Shown here piece by piece: positions 23,091-35,619 of a DNA stretch of 64,000 nt; the stretch's first letter is position 1, and every line of letters starts with the position of its first letter. Source of the stretch: Pyrus communis (taxonomy: Eukaryota; Streptophyta; Magnoliopsida; Rosales; Rosaceae); assembly GCF_963583255.1 (NCBI RefSeq), contig NC_084807.1, positions 20,919,572 to 20,983,571 on the forward strand, written 5' to 3'. Position numbers and translations under genes: made by a program. Below the pieces are notes generated by a model, which saw only the letters and a program-made list of their open reading frames with translations, made no database searches and was not told the origin of the DNA.

Positions 23091-23790
23091 CACGAGTTGG
23101 AACCACCTCTAGTAGTCTATATGACAGGGCTGGGTGTAAATAAGTACGCTCAAGTGTTACGATCAAGTGAAGACTGTGCGAATAATCGCGGGTCACCTAT
23201 GAGTCGGAACCACCTATAGTGGTCTGTACGACAGGCCTATGCACCTACCTTGAGTCCAAGGTGAACGTAAGGTGCAGGAGGTGAACATCACGTGAAGGAT
23301 TGTGCCCTAACCACGGGCGGGAGCACTAACATCGAGGTGCAGGTATCCATATCTCATCAATCAATACTAGCATACAAGTTAGGAGTCACCTATAGTGACC
23401 TGTACGACTTAATCTATACCTTATCAAACATCTCTGCACACGAGTAGGAACCACCTCTAGTGGTCTGTACGACAAGACTGGGTGTAAATAAGTACGCTCA
23501 AGTGCTACGATCACGTGAAGACTATGCGAATAATCGCGGGTCACCTACGAGTCGAAACCACCTATAGTGGTCTATACGACAGGCCTGTGCACTTACCTTG
23601 AGTCCAAGGTGAGCGTAACGTGCGGGAGGTGAACATTACGTGAAAGACTGTGCCCTGACCACGAGCGGGAGCACTAACACCGGGGTGCAGGTTTATGAGC
23701 TCTCAATGCATCTCAATATAACATGTGCAACTCATGGCAACCAGTATGACAGTATCGGAGTTATCTAACACATAAATGTAGTCTTGTTAT
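23091..23790. repeat. Tandem duplication of about 348 bp inside the inner LTR
   Basis: Two copies share CACGAGT(T/A)GGAACCACCTC, TGGGTGTAAATAAGTACGCT, AATAATCGCGGGTCACCTA and GGGAGCACTAACA in the same order. Only one copy is present in the related LTR at 56.4-56.7 kb. Confidence 0.75.
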
Positions 23791-26700
23791 AACTCAATCA
23801 ATTAAACTAATACCATAAACTCACCTATACTTACCTGGGTGTCTTGCGTTCACCTTTGCACTTGAAAGCATTCCCAATAATTATATCCAAGTAATATATA
23901 TATATGGATATACCATGATGCGATCTAATACTCAACCATGTCATAGCATTTTCAATTATATACAATACGGTGTGAAATGTACAATCAATAACGCCCTACT
24001 CCCGAACTACTTATTTTCAGGGATAATTATCCATGACAACCCAATTAACACTAATTTAACTAACTAATTCACAAAACTAAAACTTGCATTTACCAATTTC
24101 CTTCGCATTACTCAATTTCCCAAATAAGGCTTTTGTCTCAAATATATTATGGCTGCATCTAACGTCTCGTTAGACTGCCTACGTACCCTAAACAGGGATC
24201 AAACCATTCGTAGTTCATATAGTACTTCAAGTATTCACAATAATTATATGAAGGTAATATACCTAATCAATTTAAAAGTGTCGATAGAACTCTCAATAAT
24301 ATGTATGATAAAAAGGAAAAGATCCACTCACCTGGAGTCCACGCTATGATTCTCTAACGCACGCATAGAGGCGTCCTGAATGATTGGTGCCTGTGACCAA
24401 TTATCTAATCACATCTCAGAACTCTTATCAGTAGAATACATAATTCATATAAAACACAACCTCAAGGGCATTCTCAAATAGTTTGAGACTCATTGATCAC
24501 AAGTCAACAGTCAATCAAAGATCGACGGTAGGGTCTACAACCTTGTATAACTCGACCCGAAAGATCTGCATATCAAATTTCCAATCCGCAACTCCTAAAG
24601 ATCCACAATATGCTTCGAGAATAACATATTAAAATTTCATTACGATCCAACGGTCGGATCTCCGCCAATTGCCTAAAATAAGTGGCCGTGAACATTTATT
24701 TTACTAACTTACAAATTCAATTAGGAAAGATCCATACGTCGGATTCCCGATCCATAAATTCTTGTGATCTTTAAATATTATGTATTATAATGTATCCAAT
24801 TTTGGTGACGATCCAACGGTCGGATCGTCGATTCACATTTTTATCAAGTAACGTATTGTAACGAATTTAGGTTCCAACGATCAACCTACGTCATTCAAAT
24901 AAAAAAACTAAATTCAAGACATTCGACATAGCCTAAAAATAACATTGGTGGCCCACTGGACACGCGCCACCGCGGGTGGCGGTAGGCCGCCCCGACTCGC
25001 CGGAAAATCCAACTATTTCCAAAAATTCTCAAACTTCACAGAAATAAAGATCTCAGTGAGTGGAGCAACTTTCATACCTGCCACGAAGTCCAAAAGTGGA
25101 CGGAAGATGGTCAATTTTGCCTACAAAGCCGGCGGGTGCCTAAAACTTCCCGGTGTCGATTCGTCTTCTACAGTGGTCCAATGGGGTCAAGGTTGGTTGG
25201 GTTTTGCTCCTAGGATAATGGGATACAAAGCCCAAGTGGTGGAATCGGCCATCACTTTACCAATTTGTCGGAAAATAAAAAAAGGTGCCCAGAGCACCGT
25301 GAGAACCGCCAACTTTCGTGGCCTCAAACCGCCACATACCATGGTTAATCAAGGTAGTTCTTGAGTGGGTTTTGTAGAGGGGAATGAGAGCTTCAAGAAG
25401 GTGGTGGCGGCGTCGAAAAAATCCACCGGAGTTGGCCGGAATCGGCTTTGGAAAATAGGTGGTCACACATGGTCGGGCACGGGTGCACAGGAAGCTCTTT
25501 TTTTTTTTTTTTCTCTGATTGGGTCTCACCCTCTCCCTCTAATTTTAATTGGTTCCTTCCTATTTGTGCCTGAAATCTGATTGGCCACTTCTCCACAAGG
25601 TGTGAATTCAAATAATTTATAACTAAACTTTAAATAACCATTTTCAAACGTCCATAACTATACCGTTATAATCCGGACTCGCAATCGACTTTTGCCTATG
25701 CGTTCACACCAACGAGTACTACGAGAATATGTTAAAAGAATAAGTCATACGTCTCTCTAGACGATGGTCAACATAATTCAAAATCTTTGCCTCTATGGCA
25801 TTTTCGTAAATTCACGCTTTTAAAATAAAATAAAAATGTAAAATTTGGAACGGGTTGTCACAGGCGCAACACAGAAAACGTGAGTGGGCAAAAATAAAGT
25901 TTTTAAAAACCATTTCTCTTTTCAAAATAATAACTCATCACCGTAAAACCCGTATAATTTCTCAGAAAATAGTAATACATATGTATTTATAGAAATCAAG
26001 CTCAAGAGTAACGAAAACCAGGTATATGACATGTCACTATCTCAACAGTAATTATGTAAGCTAGGTGATATAAACCAATGCAAAAGTGGTATGTCAGCCG
26101 GAGTCACCTAATGTGACCTGTACAGCTGAACCTATTGCTCATCAATCCAGCCGGAGTCACATAATGTGACCTGTATGGCACTAAACTTGCACACAAGTCG
26201 GAACCACCTAATGTGGTCTGTACGACAGGCTGAGTGTAAATAAGTACGTTTAAGTGCTACGATCACGTGAAGGTTGTGCAACGAATCGCAAGTCACCTAC
26301 GGGTGGAAACCACCTAATGTGGTTTGTACGACAGGTTAGCACCTGACTTGGATCCAAGCTGAACATGCGATGCAGGAGGTGAACAATCACGTGAAGGCTA
26401 GGCCCTGGCCACCGGCGGAGCACTAACACCGGGGTACAAGACAATGAGTTATATGTGCATCAACTCATAATCAACTATCATGCAACCATATTGTCAATAT
26501 ATGCTCACCTGAACTTACCTGGACCTTCGCAGCATCATGCAATATTATGCAAAGCCATATTAATGCATATGCTAAAATGTAAAGCAAATACGACATGGCA
26601 TTTTAAGTAAAATTCCATTTAAAACAGTTTCAAGGAAACGCCTATGTATATATATAGAAAACCAAAAGTCCATTCACTGGTATGTAGCAAGGTCGTAACT

Positions 26701-28440
26701 CCAAAGTCTCACCTAGCTGCGCTCGTCCTCCGGAAACATCTCACCTATATGTGAAACAACTATTTTAACATTAATTTTAAGCACATAACCAAAATCATGT
26801 AATAACTTCTCATACTTTGCTCAATTGGGGTGTTTGAATATACCATCGTGGCCTACTCAACACCACGAGCATCCCCATATTTTTAGAATAATTTTTTGAT
26901 GACCCACGCGCCCTCACGGGCCAGCCTAGGCAAGGCCACACGATCTGGCCACGCGCAGGCACGTGCTTGGCATACGGACGGAATATTTAACGCCGTTAAG
27001 AAATATTCCATTACATAGTAGCATATACCGTTAACTTTACCTGACACCGTTAGTATATTCCATCAAAGTTGACGGAATATTCTCCTTCCTTCTCCGATGG
27101 TTCGTCGGAATCTGACGCCGACCACTGCTGCGTCACCGGAAACTGGAAAATCGTAAAACTTCAATATCTTCTTCGTTTTTCAACCAAATTTCATGAAATT
27201 TATATCAAATTGAAGCTCTAAACAAGTAGAACACGATCTTACCTTTCAAAGGTTCTAAAATCAACAGAATATGGTCGGAAAATCTTTCGACCGTTCGTCT
27301 AAACCTGCAACTCGGTAAACCCGAGTATCCCGACATCAAAACTACGTTGAAATTGTTCCAACGTACTAGAGAAATTAGAAAAATACCTTCTTAGGTCTTA
27401 AAATTAACTTAAACCTTCGTGAACACGTCTGAGAAATTCACACTACTCGTCGGAGCTCGAGTATCTCGAGTTCCTCAAATCCTCTCTTCCAACCAAGGGT
27501 ACGACTCAACTTGTGAAGTCGAGGGAAGCACGCACTCGATCTATGAGTGTGTGACGATGTTTGAAGGTTAGGGGTTTGATCGTACGGACGTGAAGAAAGT
27601 TCGAGAAAGGAAGAGAGAAACGGGACGAAGGCACGTGTGTGAGTGTGTGTGTGTGGCTCACGGAATTGGGCAATTTTAAATTGCCTCAAATCCTATTGGG
27701 TTGCAATTTTAGGCTAACCATTTGGTCCAAAAACAACCCTACAATTTTAATTAGACCCAAGAAAGTGGGAGGTGAAGTAATTGGTCCATTTCCTTAGCCC
27801 ACTTATACATTCACATCACATCGCTTCAAGGGAAAAATTGTCATTTCCATGATTTCGAGGATAAGATATATATTAATTCGGGACGGGTCGTCACAATTAT
27901 CATTAAACAGTACTACTAAGCAACTTTAAATGAGTTTAAGTGAACTATTTCACATGAAATTCGTGTTAAGTTGCAGCTGACTCAATCTAATCAGAATCGG
28001 CTTAAGTGTTCGGTAATCCAAAGGAAAACTTGAAACCCCATTAGAATATTACATATCTATTATAATAAGCATATAAGTGGAACCTTACAAGAGCACTCTC
28101 AATCCACAATTAAAATTCAAGCAAAAGAGCAAAAGAAGCTCATTCCTAGTCTTCTTCAAACCAAAATTATTATTATTAACAAAAAAACAAAGAGTGATAA
28201 TAATTATCAATCAATGATATGTACCAAAAATTAAAATTAAATATATCAAAGACTAAAACTAGACGTACCAATCAACGATATGTACAAAGCTGAACGCACC
28301 AAAAATTAAAAATAAACGTATCAATCGATAATATGAATAAAATCAACATATAAAAACCAATAATAAATGTACCCGTAATGTACACAAAATGATCTTGTGT
28401 GGCCTAATGTACCTAAGTGCCTCAATCAACTAAGCCTATT

Positions 28441-28608
28441 GTCACTTAGTACTAAGTACCTAAATCCTATTCTTCTCACTTGCAAGTGATAGGTCTTAGA
28501 TTCGATTCTCACTAAAGGAGAATTTGAACAACATTATTGTTAGCCCATTATGAGACTAGATACACCATAATATCGTTTGATTAAAAAAATTAAAAAGAAA
28601 AAAACTAC
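28441..28608 (+). mobile_element. tRNA-derived SINE, copy 4
   Basis: GTCACTTAGTACTAAG, CACTTGCAAGTGATAGG, GGTCTTAGATTCGATTCTCA, ACATTATTGTTAGCCCATTA, then an A-rich tail. Target duplication CTAAGCCTATT (11 bp) at 28430-28440 and 28609-28619. Confidence 0.9.
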
Positions 28609-28913
28609 CTAAGCCTATTTTTAATTATAGTTACTATTATTCAGCACAAGTTAATTCATTAATATTTGAAAATATGGTGAAACCCTAACCTATAGAAAAC
28701 CACTCCGAAAATCGCTCTCATTAGATAGCCATCGATGTTGGGAGATAGCGATCGATGTGTCCCAACAGGTAGGTCAACTTTCTTATAACATACATATCTG
28801 TATGTTTTCGTAATAGAAGAAAAACATCCAATGCATGATTGCGATTTTAAGATTTGTTCAGTGATATTATCATGGACAGACAGATAGATCTTATCCATGA
28901 TAAAGTTGTTGAG

Positions 28914-29457
28914 GGGTAAATTGTCATTTGACCCTTTGAATTATTGCTCCAGTTGAAATTGATCTCTTTAACTATTTTTTTAGTAAATTAACCCCCTAAA
29001 CTATTTGAAATAAATCAATTGACCCCTTGTTGGTAAATTTCATCCACTATTTCATCAAATTCAAAGGAAATTTAGTCTTGCCTTCATCAATTCTTACTTG
29101 TCAACTATAATTATAACATGTGAAAACAAAATAATGTGTAATGACAATGTGAGATGGTCCATTATGTAAACATTTGGTTTTTTTTTATGTTTTCTTAGTA
29201 TGCTATATACTTTTGAATTATTTTGTGTCCATGTGTCAAAATTTATTGGTGGTTATAGTTAACAAGTAACAATTAATGATAAAATGACTAATTTGCCCTT
29301 AAATTTGACGGAATTGATTCTGCAATCTAACGACAAGGGGTTAATTGATTGATTTTAAATAGTTCAGGGGGTAATTTACCAAAAAAAAAAAACAAATAGT
29401 TTAGGGTGTCAATTTCAACTGGGGTGATAGTTCAGGGGGTCAAACCGCAATTTACCC
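28914..29457. mobile_element. TIR element (MITE-like), 544 bp
   Basis: Ends GGGTAAATTG...CAATTTACCC. The arms share inverted GACCC(C)TTG, TTAACCCCCTAAACTATTTG and CAATTGACCCCTTGT over about 150 bp. No coding sequence. It directly abuts the TRIM at 29461. Confidence 0.75.
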
Positions 29458-29460
29458 TAT

Positions 29461-30025
29461 TGTTGAAATATTTCACATCGACCGTATCTCTGTAAAAAGA
29501 AGTTTAAATATCATAACCCTACTCCAATTAATACCGAGGCCTTTTGTGGTAAAACTCCACACCTGACGAATTGTGCAAGTGGTAATTAACAAGTTGGAGA
29601 TAATATCGGTGTTGTTGGAAGTAGGTCATTGGCCCGTCTCTCTAATAATTCTACATGGTATCAGAGTCAGGGAGCGGGCCCGTACTGCCACATGATGGAT
29701 GGGTCCCCTTGGGCCGGCCCGATGATGGTGGGTCTCTTGGCCCCGCTTGTAGGCTGAGTATCCTTGGCTCCATGTGGTTGTTGATGTGTGGATCTCTCAC
29801 GTGAGACCCATTAATTGGGTCCCACGTAAGGGAGCGTGTTGTAATATCCTACATTGACTGTATCTCTATGAAAAGAAGTTTAATTATCTTAACCCCACTC
29901 CAACTAATACCGAAGCCTTTTGTGATAAAACCCCACACCTGATGAATTGTGCAAATTAACAAGTTGAGGATAATATCGGTATTGTCAGAAATATGTGTCT
30001 GGCTTGTCTCTATGATAATTCTACA
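29461..30025 (+). mobile_element. TRIM retrotransposon, complete
   Basis: LTR1 29461-29655 (TGTTGAAATATTTCACATCG...TAATTCTACA), then a tRNA-Met primer-binding site TGGTATCAGAGT at 29656. A 181-bp GC-rich interior follows, with a polypurine-like AAGGGAGCG, and then LTR2 29837-30025. Non-coding, 565 bp. The two LTRs differ at many sites, so this copy is old. No clear target duplication. Same family as 47253-47834. Confidence 0.88.
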
Positions 30026-32814
30026 AATATATCATGATATGATACGTATCAAGATACCTTATTACTAACACGTGCATGAACTGGAGTAGCAGCAACCCCA
30101 TTTGCCTTCCTACGTATCCCATCTTTCACCATTTTCTTGTTGAGTGTGATTAATTCATAGAATTTTTATTATCTTATCTGCATTTATGTATGAATAAAAA
30201 CAAATATTAATTATGTTTTAATTAGGTGGAAGGAGTCTCGTGGCACATAATGTGGTAAATGTAACTGTCTATCATGACTAGAGGCTGCCTCTGCAGCTAG
30301 ACAACCAAGTTGTGATAATATATATAATTCCATAATTTTGCAACATCGATCTTTGTCATCATCTTCAAGGGTTCCTGTCTGGATCTATCCGATTTGTTGC
30401 AACAGGGAATTGCTCATGGCACAAAGCTACAAACCTCGCTGTCAATTCGGTGGCAAATCACATCTGAAAGCAACGTAGAACAATTATAACATGGATGAGT
30501 TTTCCTTTAGCTAACCCCTCATCCAAATTCCAGCCTGTGATTAGGGTTTGGGATAAGATATCGGATCCAAGGTTTGTAGGAGTTCTTCTCCTTATAACTC
30601 AATTAAATGAAGGATTTCATAAGACTACAAAAATGTAGGAGTTCTTCTCCCTAAAACTCGAGTACCAAAAACGTTTATGATAATGTTTGACGAAAAAATT
30701 TAAAAATGTTTCCGGATCATATCTGAATTTCTAATGAAAATTTTATTATGCTTCTAATTAACAAAAGCTATTATGAGCAAAAGTACTTCTTACAAAAACA
30801 TTCTTAAACAAAACTCTTAGAAAATATAAGAGTAATGCTAGGGAGACTAGATTTGTGGACAAATTAAATTTTATAAACTAAATAACATGGAAGAATGTAC
30901 TCATTTATATTGATGACATAATATTTAGTTTGTAAATTTTGTCTACAAATTAAATTAGTGCTAATGCAATGTATCATACCACACAGTCATTAACTATTAA
31001 GTGGGATGCGGTGCCACGCAAATGCATACATGCTTGGGCCGGTTGGCGAAGATGTATTGCAACAGTGTTTCCATATGATTAGTTTCTTCTTAGTAGATAA
31101 TGAATTAAAATTAGTAGGCTCCATGCATGAGTCGCTTCAGTACTATCGGATGTAGATGCTGCTAGACAAAAACAAAAATGCTTTACTATTTATATTTTTA
31201 TGATTTCTAATATAAAAATTTGTAGGATGATCTTGGACTACCTCTTGAAACTGGTGCATAGTCCTCAATCTCATTATTTGAAGTAAAATTAAAATAATTT
31301 AACATAATTTTTTTTCAGAAAAAAAAATGTCACAAGCATGTGGTCCAATATTTTAGTGAATAGGGTGTTGCAAGATTACAATGATCAATAGAATTCTAAT
31401 CTCATGTTACACGGAGAAAATATGAGAACAAAAACAAGCATTTTGGTATAGGGTATGTGATACCATCGTCTAAGAACACCATCTAATCATAGTCATGATC
31501 CCAAAACATCAAATAAAGTAGATCCAGCAAATCAAAACAGTTTTAACCTTACATATATATTCGAAAGGGATCTAGCACACCAAGACGAAAACTAAAATGA
31601 AAGAACTATCATAAGGAGAAGATCCAAAATCATCAAACTTCCAGTGAATTTTGGGGAATTATTAATCGAAATCAAACTAAAAGGACAAAGTAATGTTGAT
31701 GCTCCACATTGTCACAACATCTTAAAAGAGACAGAGAGTCATATCAGTTAAACTTTTAATGTTGTACTGGTTAAACCTGAACCCGGTGCAATCTGATAAC
31801 CTTGTAGCTCTAAACACATTTTGAAGGTAAAGCCAAATCCTTGTGTTGGTTGTGCGCGTGAGCCAATAAATGATGACTACAATGTCTCACGGAAAATATA
31901 TACACTAATAACAAAAACAAGATGAGATTGAGAAAGGTAAAAGACCAAGAAGGATTGTTGCCGACCCAAGATCAAAGACAACGGTCGGCGGCTTTTCTCT
32001 CTAGATGCTAGGTTTTTTTTTTTTTTCCTTCTGAAGAATCACTTTTCATAATAGTATATTTATAATTCTATGCTATTTATGTGTCATTTGAGAATGGATC
32101 TAACTTCAAAATTAACTTACGAATGAGAGATGTTTCTCGTTAAGGGTCACTTAAAAGACATGCACATACTTCTTCCGACTATCGTTCCCATTTTTCAAAA
32201 ATCACTTACAAAGAAGAGATTTTCTTGTTCAAATTGTAAATGTGAGAGCAACATTTTTTTTTTAAGTTTTTTTTTTTTTCTTTGAACAACACATCTTATG
32301 TGAATTCACCTACCCATTATTAAAAAAATAAATTAAAACTGTTCATTCATAAAAAAATAAATTAAAGAGAAAAAAACCATCTCCAACTTCAATAACCTTT
32401 AACGAGTAAGAAACAGTTTACTGTTTTTTTATCAGAACAATACATTTTCTCTAAATGGTGAGAGAAATAAAATAGTATCAAGTTCGTCATTCATGAAATT
32501 TGAATTTAATACTTCTCACTTATACATTAAGAAAAATACAAGTTACAGATTAAGAAAAATACTACAAGACGATATCAATAAAAAAATATTTTTCTTAGAA
32601 AACACTGGAAGTGCAACTTTACACTTTCATTTGTTTATCTGAAACCTTATAAAAGCGCATTTTCTGATAACAATCAACCGTTTTTAGCCCCTGTATCAGC
32701 TATCAATCAAATAATTAACTGAAATCATTCAAATAATTAGCTCAAGTCAATGAAGTAAAACGAAAGAAAGAAACGACGACCCGATTGTGTTCGGAAGGAC
32801 GAAGGGGCTACAAA
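30026..32814. other. Unassigned AT-rich sequence with one small MITE
   Basis: No host gene recognised. A MITE-like palindrome at about 30838-30968 (AGTAATGCTAGGGAGACTAG ... inverted GACAAAATTTACAAACTAAA) belongs with 4919-5068. The GC-richer block at about 31930-32000 could be a retroelement remnant, but I cannot name it. Confidence 0.4.
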
Positions 32815-34475
32815 CCATACAAATTAATTAGAAAATTTCATTTTAATCCTTGGTAAATATGACTTTTAGATTAAAACAATGAGCAAGATCAAATCTAATT
32901 TTAGTCCATTGATACATTAATAACCTCATTTATTAATTATATTTTAATTTTTTAATTATTTCTCTTTTTCTTCCTAATTTTTAATATATTAATTTTATTT
33001 AATTTTCATTTTCATTTTCATTTCATTTATCGTAATATATTTTGTTGTAAACATTTAGATAAACTAATTTTTGTTATACAATATATTTCGATGTACTTTG
33101 TCTTCTTCATTTAGGTACATTAAATTCATTATAATAGATTTTGGTGAATACATTTAGGTACACATATTTCAGCACATACATTTCGATGCATACATTACGG
33201 TACACTAATTGTAACATCTCACATCGTCCAATGGAGTGGATCATGTAAGTCATATATATATATATATTCTTATTTCAACATAGCACGAGGCATTTTGGTA
33301 GCTCATTGGCTTCGAGTTCCATAGGAACTCCGAAATTAATCGAGTTCGTGCAAAAGCAATCTCAGGATGGGTGACCCACTGGGAAGTTCTTGTTTAAGTT
33401 CCCAGAAACAAAACCGTGAGGACATGGTCGAGGCCCAAAGCGGACAATATCGTGCTACGTTGAAGTCGAGCCCGCGATGTGGTGGGGACGCGGACCAGGA
33501 TGTGACAATTTGGTATCAGAGCCAATCTCTGCCGGAAGTGTGCCGACGAGGACGTCGGACCCCTAAAGGGGGTGGATTGTAACATCTCACATCGCCCAGG
33601 GGAGTGGATCATGTAAGCCTTATATGTATATTCTCATCTCTACATAGCATGAAGCCTTTTGGGAGCACATTGGCTTCGGGTTCCGAAGAAACTCCGAAGT
33701 TAAACAAGTTCACGCGAGAGCAATCCCAGGATGGGTGATCCACTGGGAAGTTCTGGTGTGAGTTTCCAGAAACAAAACTGTGAGAGTTTGGTGGATCCTG
33801 TAAGCCTTATATGTATATTCTCATTTCTACATAGCATGAGGCCTTTTGGGAGCTCATTGGCTTCGGGTTCCGTAGAAACTCCGAAGTTAAACAAGTTCAC
33901 GCGAGAGCAATCCTAGGATGGGTGATCCACTGGAAAGTTCTGATGTGAGTTTCCAGAAACAAAACAGTGAGGGCGTGGTCGAGGCCCAAAACGAATAATA
34001 TCGTGATACAGTGGAGTCGAGCCCGGGATTTGGTGGGGGCCTGGGCCGGGATGTGACACTAATTCAATATAATACATTTCGGTGCATACATTACAGTACA
34101 CACATTTAGGTACATTAATTTAATATAATATATTTTGGTACATATATTTCAGTACATACATTTCGGTACTAACATTTAAATACATTAGTTCAATATAATA
34201 CATTTCGGTACATTTAGGTACATTAATTGAGTCTTTTAAGTTTGAAGAATGTTAAATAAAAATAATAAATTAAAAAACTCTTTTTTTGGTAAAAAAAATA
34301 AATTAAAATTTGTATATTAATAAATTAAAATATTTAATGGGAGGCATTAAATAAAATGCACATAAATTATTTTGAATTAAGGACACATCAAGGGATTATA
34401 ATATATGCAATCTAACACTAGGTTTATTTTAAATTTCAATTTTCTTTTAAGGATTAAAGTTAAAAAAACTCCCAA
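32815..34475. repeat. Host repeat X, copy 1, carrying a Cassandra insert
   Basis: Outer parts contain TTTTAATCCTTGGTAAATATG on the left and TTTTAAGGATTAAAGTTAAA on the right, roughly inverted, and many GGTACATACATTTCGG-like units between. The same composite, including a Cassandra, is seen at about 55320-60380. It is probably a decayed non-autonomous TIR element; boundaries are approximate. Confidence 0.5.
33210..34058 (+). mobile_element. Cassandra TRIM retrotransposon, copy A
   Basis: LTR1 33210-33507 (TGTAACATCTCACATCG...GGATGTGACA). Primer-binding site ATTTGGTATCAGAGCC follows at 33508. A 70-bp interior with CTAAAGGGGGTGGAT (polypurine tract) leads to LTR2 33578-34058. Both LTRs carry a 5S-rRNA-like segment (GGAACTCCGAA...GGATGGGTGACCCACTGGGAAGTTC), which holds the pol III box C; this defines Cassandra. 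LTR2 is lengthened by an internal direct duplication: the block AAGCCTTATATGTATATTCTCAT to CCAGAAACAAAAC occurs twice. Target duplication CTAAT at 33205-33209 and 34059-34063. Confidence 0.93.
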
Positions 34476-34499
34476 ATTAATTCACCACAGATTTTACCT

Positions 34500-35619
34500 G
34501 CGAGAAGGATAAAATTCCCAATCATCTCTGAACTGTTCACGTTCACAGAACATTACCATTATATATAAGTACATACTTCGAAGTGCATGGAGTGGCCTGC
34601 AGGCATCTTCTCTCACTCTGTTTCTCGTTCTTTCTGGGGGCATCTTTTGGAAATAAAGCCAGAGCCTTTTCGAAATTTTCTGCTTTGCCAGTCTCGACTT
34701 TTTACATATTTTTGAATCCCAGAAAAACCCAAATCTCCTTTTCGATTCCCGGGAAACAAAAAGCAAGAAAATCCAAGAAAAAGAGGTTCACTTTTCCTTC
34801 ATTTGTACTCTTTTAAGTTCTGGAGCTCCTGTAATATCATGCCACTTCTCGCCTTTAGAGAGCTCTCCTTCATTAATTTCTATTTATTACCAGAGAGAGA
34901 ATTTATATGTATTCTATTACACTCCCTGTTTGGTTGCCGAGAAAACCGAGGTGGAAAATTAGACTAAAGAAAAGAAAATTTTCGGGTCACATTTTCTGAT
35001 GTCCCTTCTTCTTATATTTTTCTCAAATTTGTTTTTCCTTACAGTATCCGAGCTTAACTGAATTGGGTTTTTTGTGTAGTTTAAGATAATTTAGGAATCA
35101 TTGATTCCGGAGCTTACTCAGCCTTTTTTTTCGTTTCTTTTATTTTCTCGGAAACCAAACAGAGTTTAACATGGAACATGCAAGCTCCTTTTTGAAAACA
35201 TCCAACCGTAGGCTAAACTTTCTGCTGAATCCGTGTATCATTATGTCTCTACCAAATTAATTTTTATTATTTTCTTTTTTAGGTCTTATTTATTTTGATG
35301 AAATTTTGGATGGTTGTTACTTTCATATAAGCTAAATTAGCTGGAAAATAAATAATTTTCTGTTTTTTCTAACAATTTTCACGTTCGGTTAATTCCATAC
35401 AAAGAAAACCACTAACTCTCTGCCCCAAGCATCAAGGGAGCAAAATGTGGCTTGAGCCTACTTTTGTTCTGATTGGATTCATGATTTTTCACTGGTTTTC
35501 TCAACTGCGTCAGTTGAATTTTGCCAACCCTTTTACCTGATTACAATTTTTCATAGATTTCTTGGTGTTTGGGACTTTTCTGCAGAAGGTGATTGGCGGA
35601 GGAGGATTTGAAGAAGAAG
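34500..35619 (+). promoter_or_regulatory. AVT1C: Promoter, 5' UTR and probable leader intron of AVT1C-like gene
   Basis: TATATATAAG at about 34559 is a good TATA box. The pyrimidine-rich CTCTCACTCTGTTTCTCG starting about 50 bp later would be the leader. TTTTCTGCAG ending at 35585 looks like a 3' splice site just before the start codon at 35620, so a 5' UTR intron is likely. Donor and transcription start are not determined. Confidence 0.5.

Larger units (their letters stand above)
22453..25862 (-). mobile_element. Inner solo LTR (3,410 bp) nested in the outer LTR
   Basis: Begins TGACACACCCCGACCC and ends GGAACGGGTTGTCACA. Perfect target duplication GGCGC at 22448-22452 and 25863-25867, both inside the outer LTR. 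It closely resembles the LTR at 55415-58752 along most of its length (for example ACCCTAAACAGGGATCAA, GATCCAACGGTCGGATC and CTCGCCGGAAAAT in the same order). An internal tandem duplication of about 348 bp (copies start near 23091 and 23439) holds palindromic modules. The 139-codon frame at 24945-25364 lies within the LTR and has no known domain. Confidence 0.88.
22117..27895 (-). mobile_element. Outer solo LTR (about 2.36 kb), split by a nested LTR
   Basis: Begins TGACACACCTCGACC and ends GGGACGGGTCGTCACA. Perfect 5-bp target duplication ATTAT at 22112-22116 and 27896-27900. After removing the insert at 22453-25862 and one GGCGC it is 2,364 bp. There is no gag/pol, so it is a solo LTR. On the minus strand it reads TGTGACGACCCGTCCC...GGTGTGTCA, the usual look of Gypsy-type LTRs, so minus orientation is inferred. 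The right part carries four palindromic modules at about 26100-26340. Confidence 0.88.

Noticed and set aside
24945..25580. Frames of 139, 90 and 71 codons
   Set aside because: They lie wholly inside the solo LTR at 22453-25862 and are not conserved in frame in the sister LTR.
33310..33390. Genuine 5S rRNA gene
   Set aside because: Only part of 5S is matched and it sits within Cassandra LTRs at every occurrence (33.3, 33.7, 33.9, 50.9, 59.5 and 59.8 kb).
33367..33900. Frames with GDPLGSS-like starts on both strands
   Set aside because: These are the 5S-like and neighbouring parts of Cassandra LTRs, which are non-coding.
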